A DNA stretch of 24,143 nt. Source: Bigelowiella natans CCMP2755 (lineage: Eukaryota > Cercozoa > Chlorarachniophyceae). The DNA is taken from assembly GCA_000320545.1 (NCBI GenBank), contig ADNK01002592.1:1-24143 (forward strand), given 5' to 3'. The stretch's first letter is position 1, and the number at the start of each line of letters is the position of its first letter. Below the pieces are notes generated by a model, which was not told the origin of the DNA, made no database searches, and worked only from the letters and a program-made list of their open reading frames with translations. The translations under genes and the position numbers were made by a program. Shown one piece after another: positions 10,874 to 18,460 of this stretch.

Positions 10874-11231
10874 TGTCAGCGGTCTGGCCGCGCCACCCAC
10901 GATCAAGGAGCTGTCGCAGCATGCGCACGTCCACTCGTGCTGCACGCTGCGCTGCGCACATGCGCATGGAAGTTCTCAGAACTTCCAGAATCTTCGAGAA
11001 CATTCCGGAAGCTTCGAGAACCTTCCAGAAACACTCGAGAGAATTCGAGAGAATTCTGGAAGATTCGAGAATCTTCGCGAATGCGCCGGAACCCAATGCG
11101 CACATGCGTGCAGCGCAAGTCACAAGTCATCATAAGAATCCAAAAGCACACGAGACCGCGTGTTGACTTTCCAACATCAACAGCACAGTCCCGCGCACAA
11201 AAGCCAAACAGCTACCGCAAGCCCGCTAAAA
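10874..11231 (+). repeat. 5' LTR (358 bp)
   Basis: Starts TGTCAGCGG and ends CTAAAA directly before the primer binding site. It matches the 3' LTR except at 11219 (A versus T) and 11222 (C versus T). It contains the HSE array (10983-11081) flanked by GC-rich ATGCGCACATGCG motifs. The usual terminal CA is absent; the end is set by the primer site, the target duplication and the limit of LTR identity. I cannot place the TATA box or the U3/R boundary with confidence. Confidence 0.93.
10983..11081 (+). promoter_or_regulatory. Heat shock element array in 5' LTR
   Basis: TTC and GAA triplets alternate at exact 5-bp steps: TTC at 10983, 10993, 11003, 11013, 11023 and GAA at 10988, 10998, 11008, 11018, 11028, giving ten perfect units. 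After a 1-bp phase shift a second run follows: CTC 11034, GAG 11039, TTC 11044, GAG 11049, then TTC 11054, GAA 11059, TTC 11064, GAA 11069, TTC 11074, GAA 11079 (six perfect). Alternating nTTCn/nGAAn is the binding consensus for trimeric heat shock factor, for which three units are normally enough. Just upstream is the palindrome GGAAGTTCT-C-AGAACTTCC (10968-10986). The match is directly seen; heat-driven transcription of the element is inferred. Confidence 0.85.
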
Positions 11232-11244
11232 GGTTATGAGCCTC
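11232..11244 (+). other. Primer binding site, internal (anticodon-arm) initiator tRNA-Met type
   Basis: GGTTATGAGCCTC starts at the base after the LTR. Its complement, GAGGCTCATAACC, contains CAT as anticodon within CTCATAA, as in initiator tRNA-Met anticodon arms. It does not match the 3' CCA end of a tRNA, for which the usual plant-type site would begin TGG. Drosophila copia has the same arrangement (GGTTATGGGCCC) and uses a 5' half-tRNA as primer. The leader that follows, to 11417, holds a C-rich tract at about 11288-11306 and no other clear element. Confidence 0.75.
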
Positions 11245-11417
11245 AAGAGGACTTGCTAGAGAACCAACAAAGAAAAGAACCAAGCAAACCCCCCACCCCC
11301 CCCCTTCAGCTACATCCTTCCAGAAGAAGGAACTGAAAGCGACAACAGCATTCCCTCAGCCAATCTTCGGTCAAGCCTCCAAAGCACTGAAAACAAAGAA
11401 AACAGGAACGAAACAAC

Positions 11418-14400
11418 ATGTCAGAAAAGCAGATAGACTCCCTGCTGAAAAACTTCACCCTCAAGTACGATGGTAGCAACTACAAGCCCTACATGTACAA
11501 GCTAATGTCCGCCTTTGAAGCAGCGGATTTGGAATCATGCTTCAATGTCAACATAGAAACAGAAGGAAAGGTGACAGAAGTCAATGTACGCACCGACCCC
11601 GCTCACCGACGAGAAGTACTCAAGCTCTCTCAGGAGCAATTCGACATCCTCAACCCTAAACCCGAAGGAAGAGGATCACAAGAAAAGATAAACAAAAGAA
11701 AGAGAGGAAGATTCTTCCTCACTGCTACCCTTCCTGATAAATTCTTCGATCTACTCGAAGGAAAACCCAAAGACGTAGCAGTTACCTTAGCAGCCTTGCT
11801 GGAGAAGTACGAGCCTACCAATCCTGTAGCCGTCAGGAAACTTTATTCGAAGCTAAGTGATATAAACATGGGTCAGTACAATGGAGACTTCACGAAGTAT
11901 CATTCTGACCTTGACTCGACGATCAGAAGACTTCGAGCACAGCACGAAGGATACTCCGACAATCAAGCTCTTACCACTCTACTTCGAGGACTTGTACCTA
12001 GAGAAAAATACGAGACTATAGTAACAGTCATTAACAACAAGAAAGATGTTACCTTCGACTCTGCAGTGGACATGATCCGCTCCCACATGAACTCCCGATC
12101 GTTAGATGACGGGCAGAAACCTTCAAAGAAACATGCAGGACACACCAGTGCAGAACACAAATACGTGAAGATGTACGATGGCTTGGAGAAAAGGCTAAAT
12201 GAACTTACGGGTCAGCTGAAGACCTACAAGAGGAAATTCAACAAAGGAAAGAACAGATACAACAGCGAAGCATATCAAGACAATTCCAAGAAGCAAAAGA
12301 GAGAAGACTATTTCTTGAACTTAAAGAAAAGAACAAAATGCCATTACTGTGGCAAGAAAGGACATTGGGAAAAGGAATGCAGAAACAAGATGAGAGACGA
12401 AGGCAAGCAGAACAAAGGAAAACACTATTCTTTTATAGATCATGGCTCCCCTTCCCAAAGACCCTCTTACATTAATAAGATGGCACGCGACAATTCTTAC
12501 CTGCACACGCTGAAGTACAACCATAAGCCTTTGATCCTTCTCGACAGCGGAGCCAACAACCACTTCTTCTGCGACCGCGACTTCTTCAACGAGTTGAAAC
12601 CTATTCAACCACGATACATAGAAGTTGGCAAAGATGGGACAGGATTCTTTGTGGATTATGCAGGCGACGTCGAACTAACTACGAAAAACAAGCAAGGAAA
12701 GATGCATAAAATTGTTCTACAAGGAGCTTTGTACTCTGAAGAAGCTGCAGGCAATGTGATTTCTCTAAACAGACTAGTTAAGAGTGGCAGCGAGTACAAA
12801 GGAACAAAACAAGGAATAAGCATTACCGCCAACGGAGAGGAATACGCGTTCGGGGACTTTCAAGACGACGGCCTATTTTATTTGAGATATAAACAAATAA
12901 ACAAAAGTACAAAAACACAAAGATTTAAATCCTACCCAATGAAACAGCCATCTTCAATCAAGCACGCACATAACATCCTAGGGCACATCGCAGCGGATAA
13001 GATAAGAGACACCTATGCAGTTACAGAAGGTTTACCTTATTCCAAGACGATAAAAATACCAAAGAAGATCTTTTGCAAGGCCTGTGATGTAGCCAAAACA
13101 AAAAGATCTCCGATCTTTGATCCAAGCGCCCAAGAAAGGATGAAACAGCATCGGAATAAAGCAAAGATTGAGGACGATGCTGTCAAAAAGAAGCAAAAAT
13201 GTGTACCTGTTATCCACAAGAAAAACCGGATGTGGAATAGAATTCACTCTGATGTAAAGACCATGCCTAACAGCATGGATGGTTACAAGTATTTCGTAAT
13301 ATTCGTACATGAAGGAACAAGGTGGGTTACCTTGGAGCTCATGAGAAAGAAAAGCGAAGTTACGCAGAAAACCATACAGTTCCTAAAGCACATCAGAAAG
13401 CTTCCAGGTTGTGGAAGCATAGACGAATTCAGATCGGATGGTGGAGGTGAATATATGAGCGCAAAGCTACATAGCTGGCTCACCTCCGAAGGAATAAAAT
13501 GGGTTCCTAGCACCGCCCGAACACCTGAGCAAAATGGAATGTCCGAGCGTCACATACAGACTATCATGGCGAAAACAAGAGCTATGTTAGAACATGCACG
13601 CTTACCGGTCGGATACTGGTCCTACGCAGCTCAGACTGCAGCATATCTCCACAACGTCACCTCACATCGCAGCACACCTGGTAGAAAAACGCCTAAAGAA
13701 CTACTGCACCATGAGCAACCAAATCTAAAGAATCTAACTACCTGGGGATGCATCGGAGTAAACCACATCGACAAGGAACTCCGACCTGCAGGTGGTATGG
13801 GTGCTAGAGGTGAATACGTACGTATGTTGGGATATGACGATAGATTTGGTACTTTTCTCGTCGCCACGAAGACGCTGAAAATTAGAAGAGTCCGTGTAAC
13901 TAAATGGTACCACACAGTGTTTAAGTTTCCTTCGCTGAAGAGAAACAAAGTTAGTGATTCGGCTTTGGCGTACCTTTATCCAGAAGGTCCTGCCGACGCG
14001 GACGCCCCCGAACCATCCAGTGCAACTGACGAGTTGCCAGAGGATGGTGGGCCTGAAACAAAAGCAAAAAGTAAACCTCGAAGGTCGAATAGAGAAAATA
14101 GGGGAGTACCTGGTATTCGTTACGGAATACTTGGTAGCTATTACGACCGCCTGATGAACATAAAAGCTCCATCAGTACAAGAGATCGAGGACCTTCCTAA
14201 GACGTATGACGATGCAATCACAGGAGATGATAAGAAGCATTGGATACCTTCTACGGAAGAGGAACTGCACCAGCTTCGAAAACTTGGAACGTTTACGCTG
14301 GTAGTGCGACCTAAGGATACAAATTTAGTTACATCTAAATGGGTATTCAAGAAGAAAATAAATGTAGACTATACCATTCGGTATAAGTCAAGGCTGGTCG

Positions 14401-15860
14401 CGCGAGGGTTCACGCAGATCCCGGGAGAAGACTTCTTCTTCTCTTATTCCCCGACGTTGTCCCTAAATAGTTTTCGGATAATGTTAGCCATAGCATCTAT
14501 CCTCAAGCTAAAACTACACGGGATAGATATACTTACAGCTTTCCTAACTGGAAAGATGGACTGTAAAGTACACATGGAAATACCTAAAGGGTGGAAGCCG
14601 AAGACACCTGAGGAAATCCGGCTATACAACAGTGGCCTTCCACTAGCCCTACTGGTAAACAAAAGCATTTATGGGCTGACACAAGCAAGTGCAATATTCA
14701 GCCTTACCTTGCTCGAGCATCTCAACGCCATTGGCTTCGTCCAGCTTTATTCCGATCCTTGCCTAATGATAATGCACAGACAAGGAAGAATCATCATATT
14801 GTCATGTTTCGTGGATGACATATGCATAGCATATCAAGATAAGAGAGACCTGGACTTTGTCATGAAGCGAATAGGCGACAAGTTTGAGTTTCGCGATGAA
14901 GGCGAGCTAAAGAAAACACTGGGCATAAGAGTTGGTAGCGACAATGAGGGAAACTATTGGATATCGCAGGAAGACTACCTCACCAGACTCGCCCAGAAGT
15001 ATGATATCACGCCTACGAAAAGAGCAAAAACACCAATGATAACAGGATCGAAGTTAGACGAATACGAGGAGCATGATAAGGTGGATCAAAAGGCATACAG
15101 ATCCATCATAGGAGCTGCAATGTATGCAGCTGTGGCTACTAGACCAGACATATGCTACACTCTATCTCGTCTAGCTTCCTACAGTCAAGATCCTAGAACT
15201 ATACACTACATCGCTGCAGTACGCTTACTGCAGTATCTGGTCAATACAAAGGATAAAAGAATTACCTTTAAAGCAGCGTCCAAACCTGAGCTTAAAGCTT
15301 ACGTCGATGCCTCCTGGAAAACCTGCAAGAAAACGGGTAAATCATACTCAGGATATTTCATATCGCTAAGCAACGCACCTGTTGTCTGGAAGAGCAACAA
15401 GCAAAAGGTCGTTGCTATGTCCAGTGGCGAGGCTGAGTACATAGCACTATCAGATATATGCAGAGAGTTAGTGTATGTCACTCAGTTACTACAGGAGTTA
15501 AAGATGAAGATACCGAAACCTGTACCTGTGTATTGTGACTCTCAAGCAGCTATCTCCATTGCAGCCAAGCCTGGATTCACACAAAAAGGCAAGAACATAA
15601 GGATAGAATATCACAATGTTCGTGATAACTATCAAACTAAGCAGATCTGCATAAACAAAATACCTGGGGAGGACAATCCCGCTGATATACTTACTAAGGC
15701 TCTACCAGGACCTAGCAACAAGAAACACTGTGATTTCTTGTTCCCTATATCATACAGAGAAAAACTAACCATCATGCTACAAGGCACCAGAAAAAGAAAA
15801 ATAACTACAAAGACTCTACCTTACAAGCTCCCTCGCCTTGTCGGCCCCACGTCCGCTTAG
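11418..15860 (+). CDS. Gag-Pol polyprotein of the Ty1/copia element, 1480 aa
   Basis: A single frame with no stop or frameshift. Gag core at about residues 100-230; zinc knuckle C308-x2-C311-x4-H316-x4-C321 (CHYCGKKGHWEKEC); aspartic protease DSGAN at 376-380; integrase zinc site H518/H523/C553/C556; integrase catalytic triad D612, D674 (SDGGGEY) and E710 (NGMSER) with the expected spacing of 35 residues between D674 and E710; reverse transcriptase at about 970-1200 with D1037 in HGIDILTAFL and the active site FVDD (1131-1134, where YVDD is more usual), plus KSIYGLTQAS; RNase H at about 1290-1430 with YVDASW (D1297), SSGEAEY (E1338) and YCDSQAA (D1374). Integrase before RT is the copia order. 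The product would form a particle, copy the RNA and integrate the cDNA. ATG 11418 is the first in-frame start. With one fused frame, excess Gag must come from another route such as splicing or proteolysis. Confidence 0.95.
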   Translation: MSEKQIDSLLKNFTLKYDGSNYKPYMYKLMSAFEAADLESCFNVNIETEGKVTEVNVRTDPAHRREVLKLSQEQFDILNPKPEGRGSQEKINKRKRGRFFLTATLPDKFFDLLEGKPKDVAVTLAALLEKYEPTNPVAVRKLYSKLSDINMGQYNGDFTKYHSDLDSTIRRLRAQHEGYSDNQALTTLLRGLVPREKYETIVTVINNKKDVTFDSAVDMIRSHMNSRSLDDGQKPSKKHAGHTSAEHKYVKMYDGLEKRLNELTGQLKTYKRKFNKGKNRYNSEAYQDNSKKQKREDYFLNLKKRTKCHYCGKKGHWEKECRNKMRDEGKQNKGKHYSFIDHGSPSQRPSYINKMARDNSYLHTLKYNHKPLILLDSGANNHFFCDRDFFNELKPIQPRYIEVGKDGTGFFVDYAGDVELTTKNKQGKMHKIVLQGALYSEEAAGNVISLNRLVKSGSEYKGTKQGISITANGEEYAFGDFQDDGLFYLRYKQINKSTKTQRFKSYPMKQPSSIKHAHNILGHIAADKIRDTYAVTEGLPYSKTIKIPKKIFCKACDVAKTKRSPIFDPSAQERMKQHRNKAKIEDDAVKKKQKCVPVIHKKNRMWNRIHSDVKTMPNSMDGYKYFVIFVHEGTRWVTLELMRKKSEVTQKTIQFLKHIRKLPGCGSIDEFRSDGGGEYMSAKLHSWLTSEGIKWVPSTARTPEQNGMSERHIQTIMAKTRAMLEHARLPVGYWSYAAQTAAYLHNVTSHRSTPGRKTPKELLHHEQPNLKNLTTWGCIGVNHIDKELRPAGGMGARGEYVRMLGYDDRFGTFLVATKTLKIRRVRVTKWYHTVFKFPSLKRNKVSDSALAYLYPEGPADADAPEPSSATDELPEDGGPETKAKSKPRRSNRENRGVPGIRYGILGSYYDRLMNIKAPSVQEIEDLPKTYDDAITGDDKKHWIPSTEEELHQLRKLGTFTLVVRPKDTNLVTSKWVFKKKINVDYTIRYKSRLVARGFTQIPGEDFFFSYSPTLSLNSFRIMLAIASILKLKLHGIDILTAFLTGKMDCKVHMEIPKGWKPKTPEEIRLYNSGLPLALLVNKSIYGLTQASAIFSLTLLEHLNAIGFVQLYSDPCLMIMHRQGRIIILSCFVDDICIAYQDKRDLDFVMKRIGDKFEFRDEGELKKTLGIRVGSDNEGNYWISQEDYLTRLAQKYDITPTKRAKTPMITGSKLDEYEEHDKVDQKAYRSIIGAAMYAAVATRPDICYTLSRLASYSQDPRTIHYIAAVRLLQYLVNTKDKRITFKAASKPELKAYVDASWKTCKKTGKSYSGYFISLSNAPVVWKSNKQKVVAMSSGEAEYIALSDICRELVYVTQLLQELKMKIPKPVPVYCDSQAAISIAAKPGFTQKGKNIRIEYHNVRDNYQTKQICINKIPGEDNPADILTKALPGPSNKKHCDFLFPISYREKLTIMLQGTRKRKITTKTLPYKLPRLVGPTSA

Positions 15861-15986
15861 TCGCCCTATGAAAGCCCCACGTCCATTTAGAAACCTACAA
15901 CATATAAACATATAGGCTGCAAGGTTTTAATGGCACACATCTTTGTATGTGTGTACCTTTCCTTGCGTATCTTGCTATGGACTATA

Positions 15987-16101
15987 TGCACAGTGTCTTC
16001 CAGACACTCTCGCTATCATGGGGGCGAATGTAGAATACGCTATAGATTTCTATATGATTGCACAGTGTCTTCCAGACACTGCACAATCATGGGGGCGGAT
16101 A
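15987..16101 (+). repeat. Diverged 72-bp tandem duplication with hairpin and primer-like G tract
   Basis: Two copies, starting about 15987 and 16059, share GCACAGTGTCTTCCAGACACT, which folds as a perfect 7-8 bp stem around TCC, then ATCATGGGGGCG about nine bases later (16015-16026 and 16086-16097). The core CATGGGGGCG is the same as the sequence touching the 3' LTR at 17606-17615. Confidence 0.82.
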
Positions 16102-17170
16102 TAATAATGAAGACGAGATACCTAGTGTATAACAAATACGAAGTCAAATATAAGGAGAGAACATGCAAAAGCTGTATACTACAAGATACCTACGAAGTTA
16201 ACAAAAGGAAAAACGATCGCCTGGAGATCCACACAATTATCGGTATTATATTGGAAGTGGCGAGGCATCTGCTGTGGCTCCTATGTACAATGGCCACAAT
16301 AAAGAAATGCAGAGACCGCAACAAAGCAGCATGGGTAATATAGCGATTTCTAAGGCACGTGAACTTGAGTCTCCATACAGGGTTAACGGATCGTCCACAG
16401 CATGACTACCAAGGAGGGCCTATTCACAAAGACAACCAAATAGTTACGCAGAGAAATGGCTATCACAGATCCAGGCCGGTCGAAGCGGTGAATATTCATT
16501 ATGAGGAAGTTAGCGCCCCTTATGGTGCTCAGTGATGACTCATTATTATATAAATAATTCAATAACCGTCGTTATAGCTTTCCGGTAAGAGAATCCTCGC
16601 TCCCCCCTTCATGGAAGCAGGCAGAAGGGGAATCTATCACAATGAGGGTTCTGGCACAAAAGGTTATCATGGCAAGGACACCGATAGATCGAAATTGGCC
16701 GCACCTTATGAGACAAAATCGCGCCTACAGGGCGAAGCATACTTGGGGTCGAACGTTCGGGACCAGGCAAGAGCAGCGGTCCCTCAACAAAGCTTTGAGG
16801 GGGCTCCTCCACCCCCCCTTCCTCGTCATATCACTAACGAAACAGCTAGTATTAGCTTAGTCTCACAAAAACGCAGCAACAATCTGGAATCTTTCTGGAA
16901 CTTTCATGGGCATCAGAAACAACCCTTCAAAGTAGACCGCCGTAGCCATCACAACGCAAACAGCAGCAGCAGTAGTGACAGTGTAAGTGACAGAGATGGC
17001 ATCAAACAGCAACGATCAAACCAGAAGGGTCGTGCTGCTCGTACTGCTGATGACGAAAAACAGAAGAAGAAGAAGAAGGAGGAAAGGACTACTTGCACTA
17101 CCCACCTGTCTACCTACCTACCGAGCCTTGGTCAACACCGCATGTGGGTGCAGGTGACGAACGTAGGGCA

Positions 17171-17267
17171 TTCCGGAATTTTTCTGGAATCTTTCTGGAA
17201 GTGCCCAGGGGATTCCAGAATTTTTTCTGGAAGTGCACCAGTGTCGCAGAAAAATTCTTTTCTGGAA
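17171..17267 (+). promoter_or_regulatory. Secondary cluster of HSE-like TTCnnGAA modules
   Basis: Six TTCnnGAA modules at 17171, 17182, 17193, 17213, 17225 and 17260, mostly TTCTGGAA, with irregular spacing between modules. A further three-unit match, TTCTGGAACTTTC, is at 16893-16905. Spacing is looser than in the LTR array, so binding is less certain. They could be decayed copies of an older HSE array. Confidence 0.5.
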
Positions 17268-17608
17268 GCACACTGGTGTCGTTCAAAAAAAATTAATTTT
17301 TTGGACAAGTCCCAGTTCGTACCGAAATGGTGGCACCTTGCCCAGTCAGGCAAGAATTTTTCCTGCCGATTTCGGAGTGCACCATGCCCATGGCACCTTG
17401 CCCAGTTGCAAGCCTGGGAATTTTGTGCCTCTGCACAGAGTTTTTGGGCGTCTGGTGGTGCGATGTTTGGTCGGCAAAACATTGCCAACCATTCGGACTC
17501 CGAAACCTTTGGGAATGGCGTCCATGTGCAGCACCGTGCAAAAGTTCTGTCACCATGGCAGAAATGGCACGTGCACATCAGCACTCTGATCGTGGTCACC
17601 ACGTCCAT

Positions 17609-17615
17609 GGGGGCG
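17609..17615 (+). other. Polypurine-type plus-strand primer (PPT)
   Basis: GGGGGCG directly abuts the first base of the 3' LTR, the position required of the plus-strand primer. One C interrupts the purine run. Short G-rich primers are common in copia-type elements. Confidence 0.65.
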
Positions 17616-17973
17616 TGTCAGCGGTCTGGCCGCGCCACCCACGATCAAGGAGCTGTCGCAGCATGCGCACGTCCACTCGTGCTGCACGCTGCGCTGCGCA
17701 CATGCGCATGGAAGTTCTCAGAACTTCCAGAATCTTCGAGAACATTCCGGAAGCTTCGAGAACCTTCCAGAAACACTCGAGAGAATTCGAGAGAATTCTG
17801 GAAGATTCGAGAATCTTCGCGAATGCGCCGGAACCCAATGCGCACATGCGTGCAGCGCAAGTCACAAGTCATCATAAGAATCCAAAAGCACACGAGACCG
17901 CGTGTTGACTTTCCAACATCAACAGCACAGTCCCGCGCACAAAAGCCAAACAGCTACCGCTAGTCCGCTAAAA
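17616..17973 (+). repeat. 3' LTR (358 bp)
   Basis: Copy of the 5' LTR with T at 17961 and T at 17964 as the only differences, both within its last 13 bp. It supplies the polyadenylation region of the element and, by position, a potential outward promoter towards the gene at 18461. Confidence 0.93.
17725..17823 (+). promoter_or_regulatory. Heat shock element array in 3' LTR
   Basis: Identical to the 5' LTR array: ten perfect alternating TTC/GAA units from 17725, a 1-bp phase shift, then a run ending in six perfect units at 17823. It lies about 640 bp upstream of the ATG at 18461 on the same strand. HSEs work in either orientation and at a distance, so an effect on that gene is plausible but not shown. 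Confidence 0.82.
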
Positions 17974-17978
17974 CAGAT
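17974..17978. repeat. Target site duplication, right copy (CAGAT)
   Basis: CAGAT directly follows the 3' LTR and matches 10869-10873 before the 5' LTR, which marks the insertion boundaries. Confidence 0.88.
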
Positions 17979-18460
17979 GTTCTCTGAGACACATGTGGCT
18001 ACTTCCACGTGCAACACGCACACATTTGGGCTCTTGGGTCCTCAAAGTTGCCGAGTGCACTCCAACCCAGCAACCCTTCCAGACTTGCTAGCTTGGGGAT
18101 CGAAGGCACAAGAAGAAGAATTGAAAAATTGATGAAGACACGTGTGTGAATGAATCCAAGGGCCGCATCACGGAGTTCGCTGACCAAGTGACAAAGAAGA
18201 GAAAGGAGGAGAGGAAAGTGTGCGATGTGATTGTGACATGCCAGCATGATTCGATCAAGCACTGCACGCGCGAGAACACCCTGCTGGCATGTGAGGCAAG
18301 GGTTTTGCAGCAGCGAACGAACAGCGGAGATTTCCCATGCGCGACAACAAAAATGACGACATTGAAGTAAGAACAACAACAACCTGTTGTCTGAAAAATC
18401 CATAAGTATCTGCTGCCGAGGGAGGAGGGAGGGGAAAAAGGCCTCTCCAAATCAAGGACA
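17979..18460. other. Region between the retrotransposon and the next gene; probable promoter/5' UTR
   Basis: No convincing coding sequence. It must hold the original promoter of the gene starting at 18461, since before insertion it was continuous with the sequence left of 10874. I see no clear TATA box. Confidence 0.45.

Larger units (their letters stand above)
15861..17608 (+). other. Long 3' internal region of the retrotransposon
   Basis: About 1.75 kb between the pol stop and the plus-strand primer, much longer than in copia. No known domain. GCCCCACGTCC-x2-TTAG is repeated around the stop (about 15847 and 15878). A 72-bp duplication lies at 15987-16101, HSE-like modules at 16887-16905 and 17171-17267, and GGCACCTTGCCCAGT occurs twice (17332-17346 and 17392-17406). 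A frame from ATG 16611 stays open through into the LTR for 450 codons, but it is low-complexity, without homology I recognise, and overlapped by other open frames. Confidence 0.6.
10874..17973 (+). mobile_element. Complete Ty1/copia LTR retrotransposon with HSE-bearing LTRs, 7.1 kb
   Basis: The element has two 358-bp direct LTRs (10874-11231 and 17616-17973) offset by exactly 6742 bp and differing at only two positions, a 5-bp target duplication CAGAT, a primer binding site starting at the base after the 5' LTR, one intact gag-pol frame (11418-15860) in copia order protease-integrase-RT-RNase H, and a G-rich plus-strand primer touching the 3' LTR. Near identity of the LTRs and the undamaged ORF indicate a recent and possibly competent copy. 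An unusually long stretch of about 1.75 kb separates the pol stop from the 3' LTR. The element sits between the CLU-LRR-PH gene and the gene starting at 18461, in the same orientation as both. Confidence 0.95.

Noticed and set aside
10430-11239. 269-codon plus-strand frame running from the 3' flank of the CLU gene into the 5' LTR
   Set aside because: It crosses the retrotransposon insertion point, and its second half is the same LTR peptide seen at 17600-17960. It is a composition effect.
16611-17963. 450-codon plus-strand frame ending in the 3' LTR, as a third retrotransposon gene or env-like gene
   Set aside because: Low complexity, no signal peptide or membrane segment, crosses the LTR boundary, and overlaps other open frames. 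The TTC/GAA array contains no stop codons in most frames, which lengthens ORFs artificially. Kept only as a finding.
10874-17973. CRISPR array, bacterial operon, tRNA or rRNA genes in the window
   Set aside because: I looked for spaced direct repeats, ribosome-binding sites and cloverleaf or rRNA motifs. The only tRNA-related sequence is the primer binding site complement.
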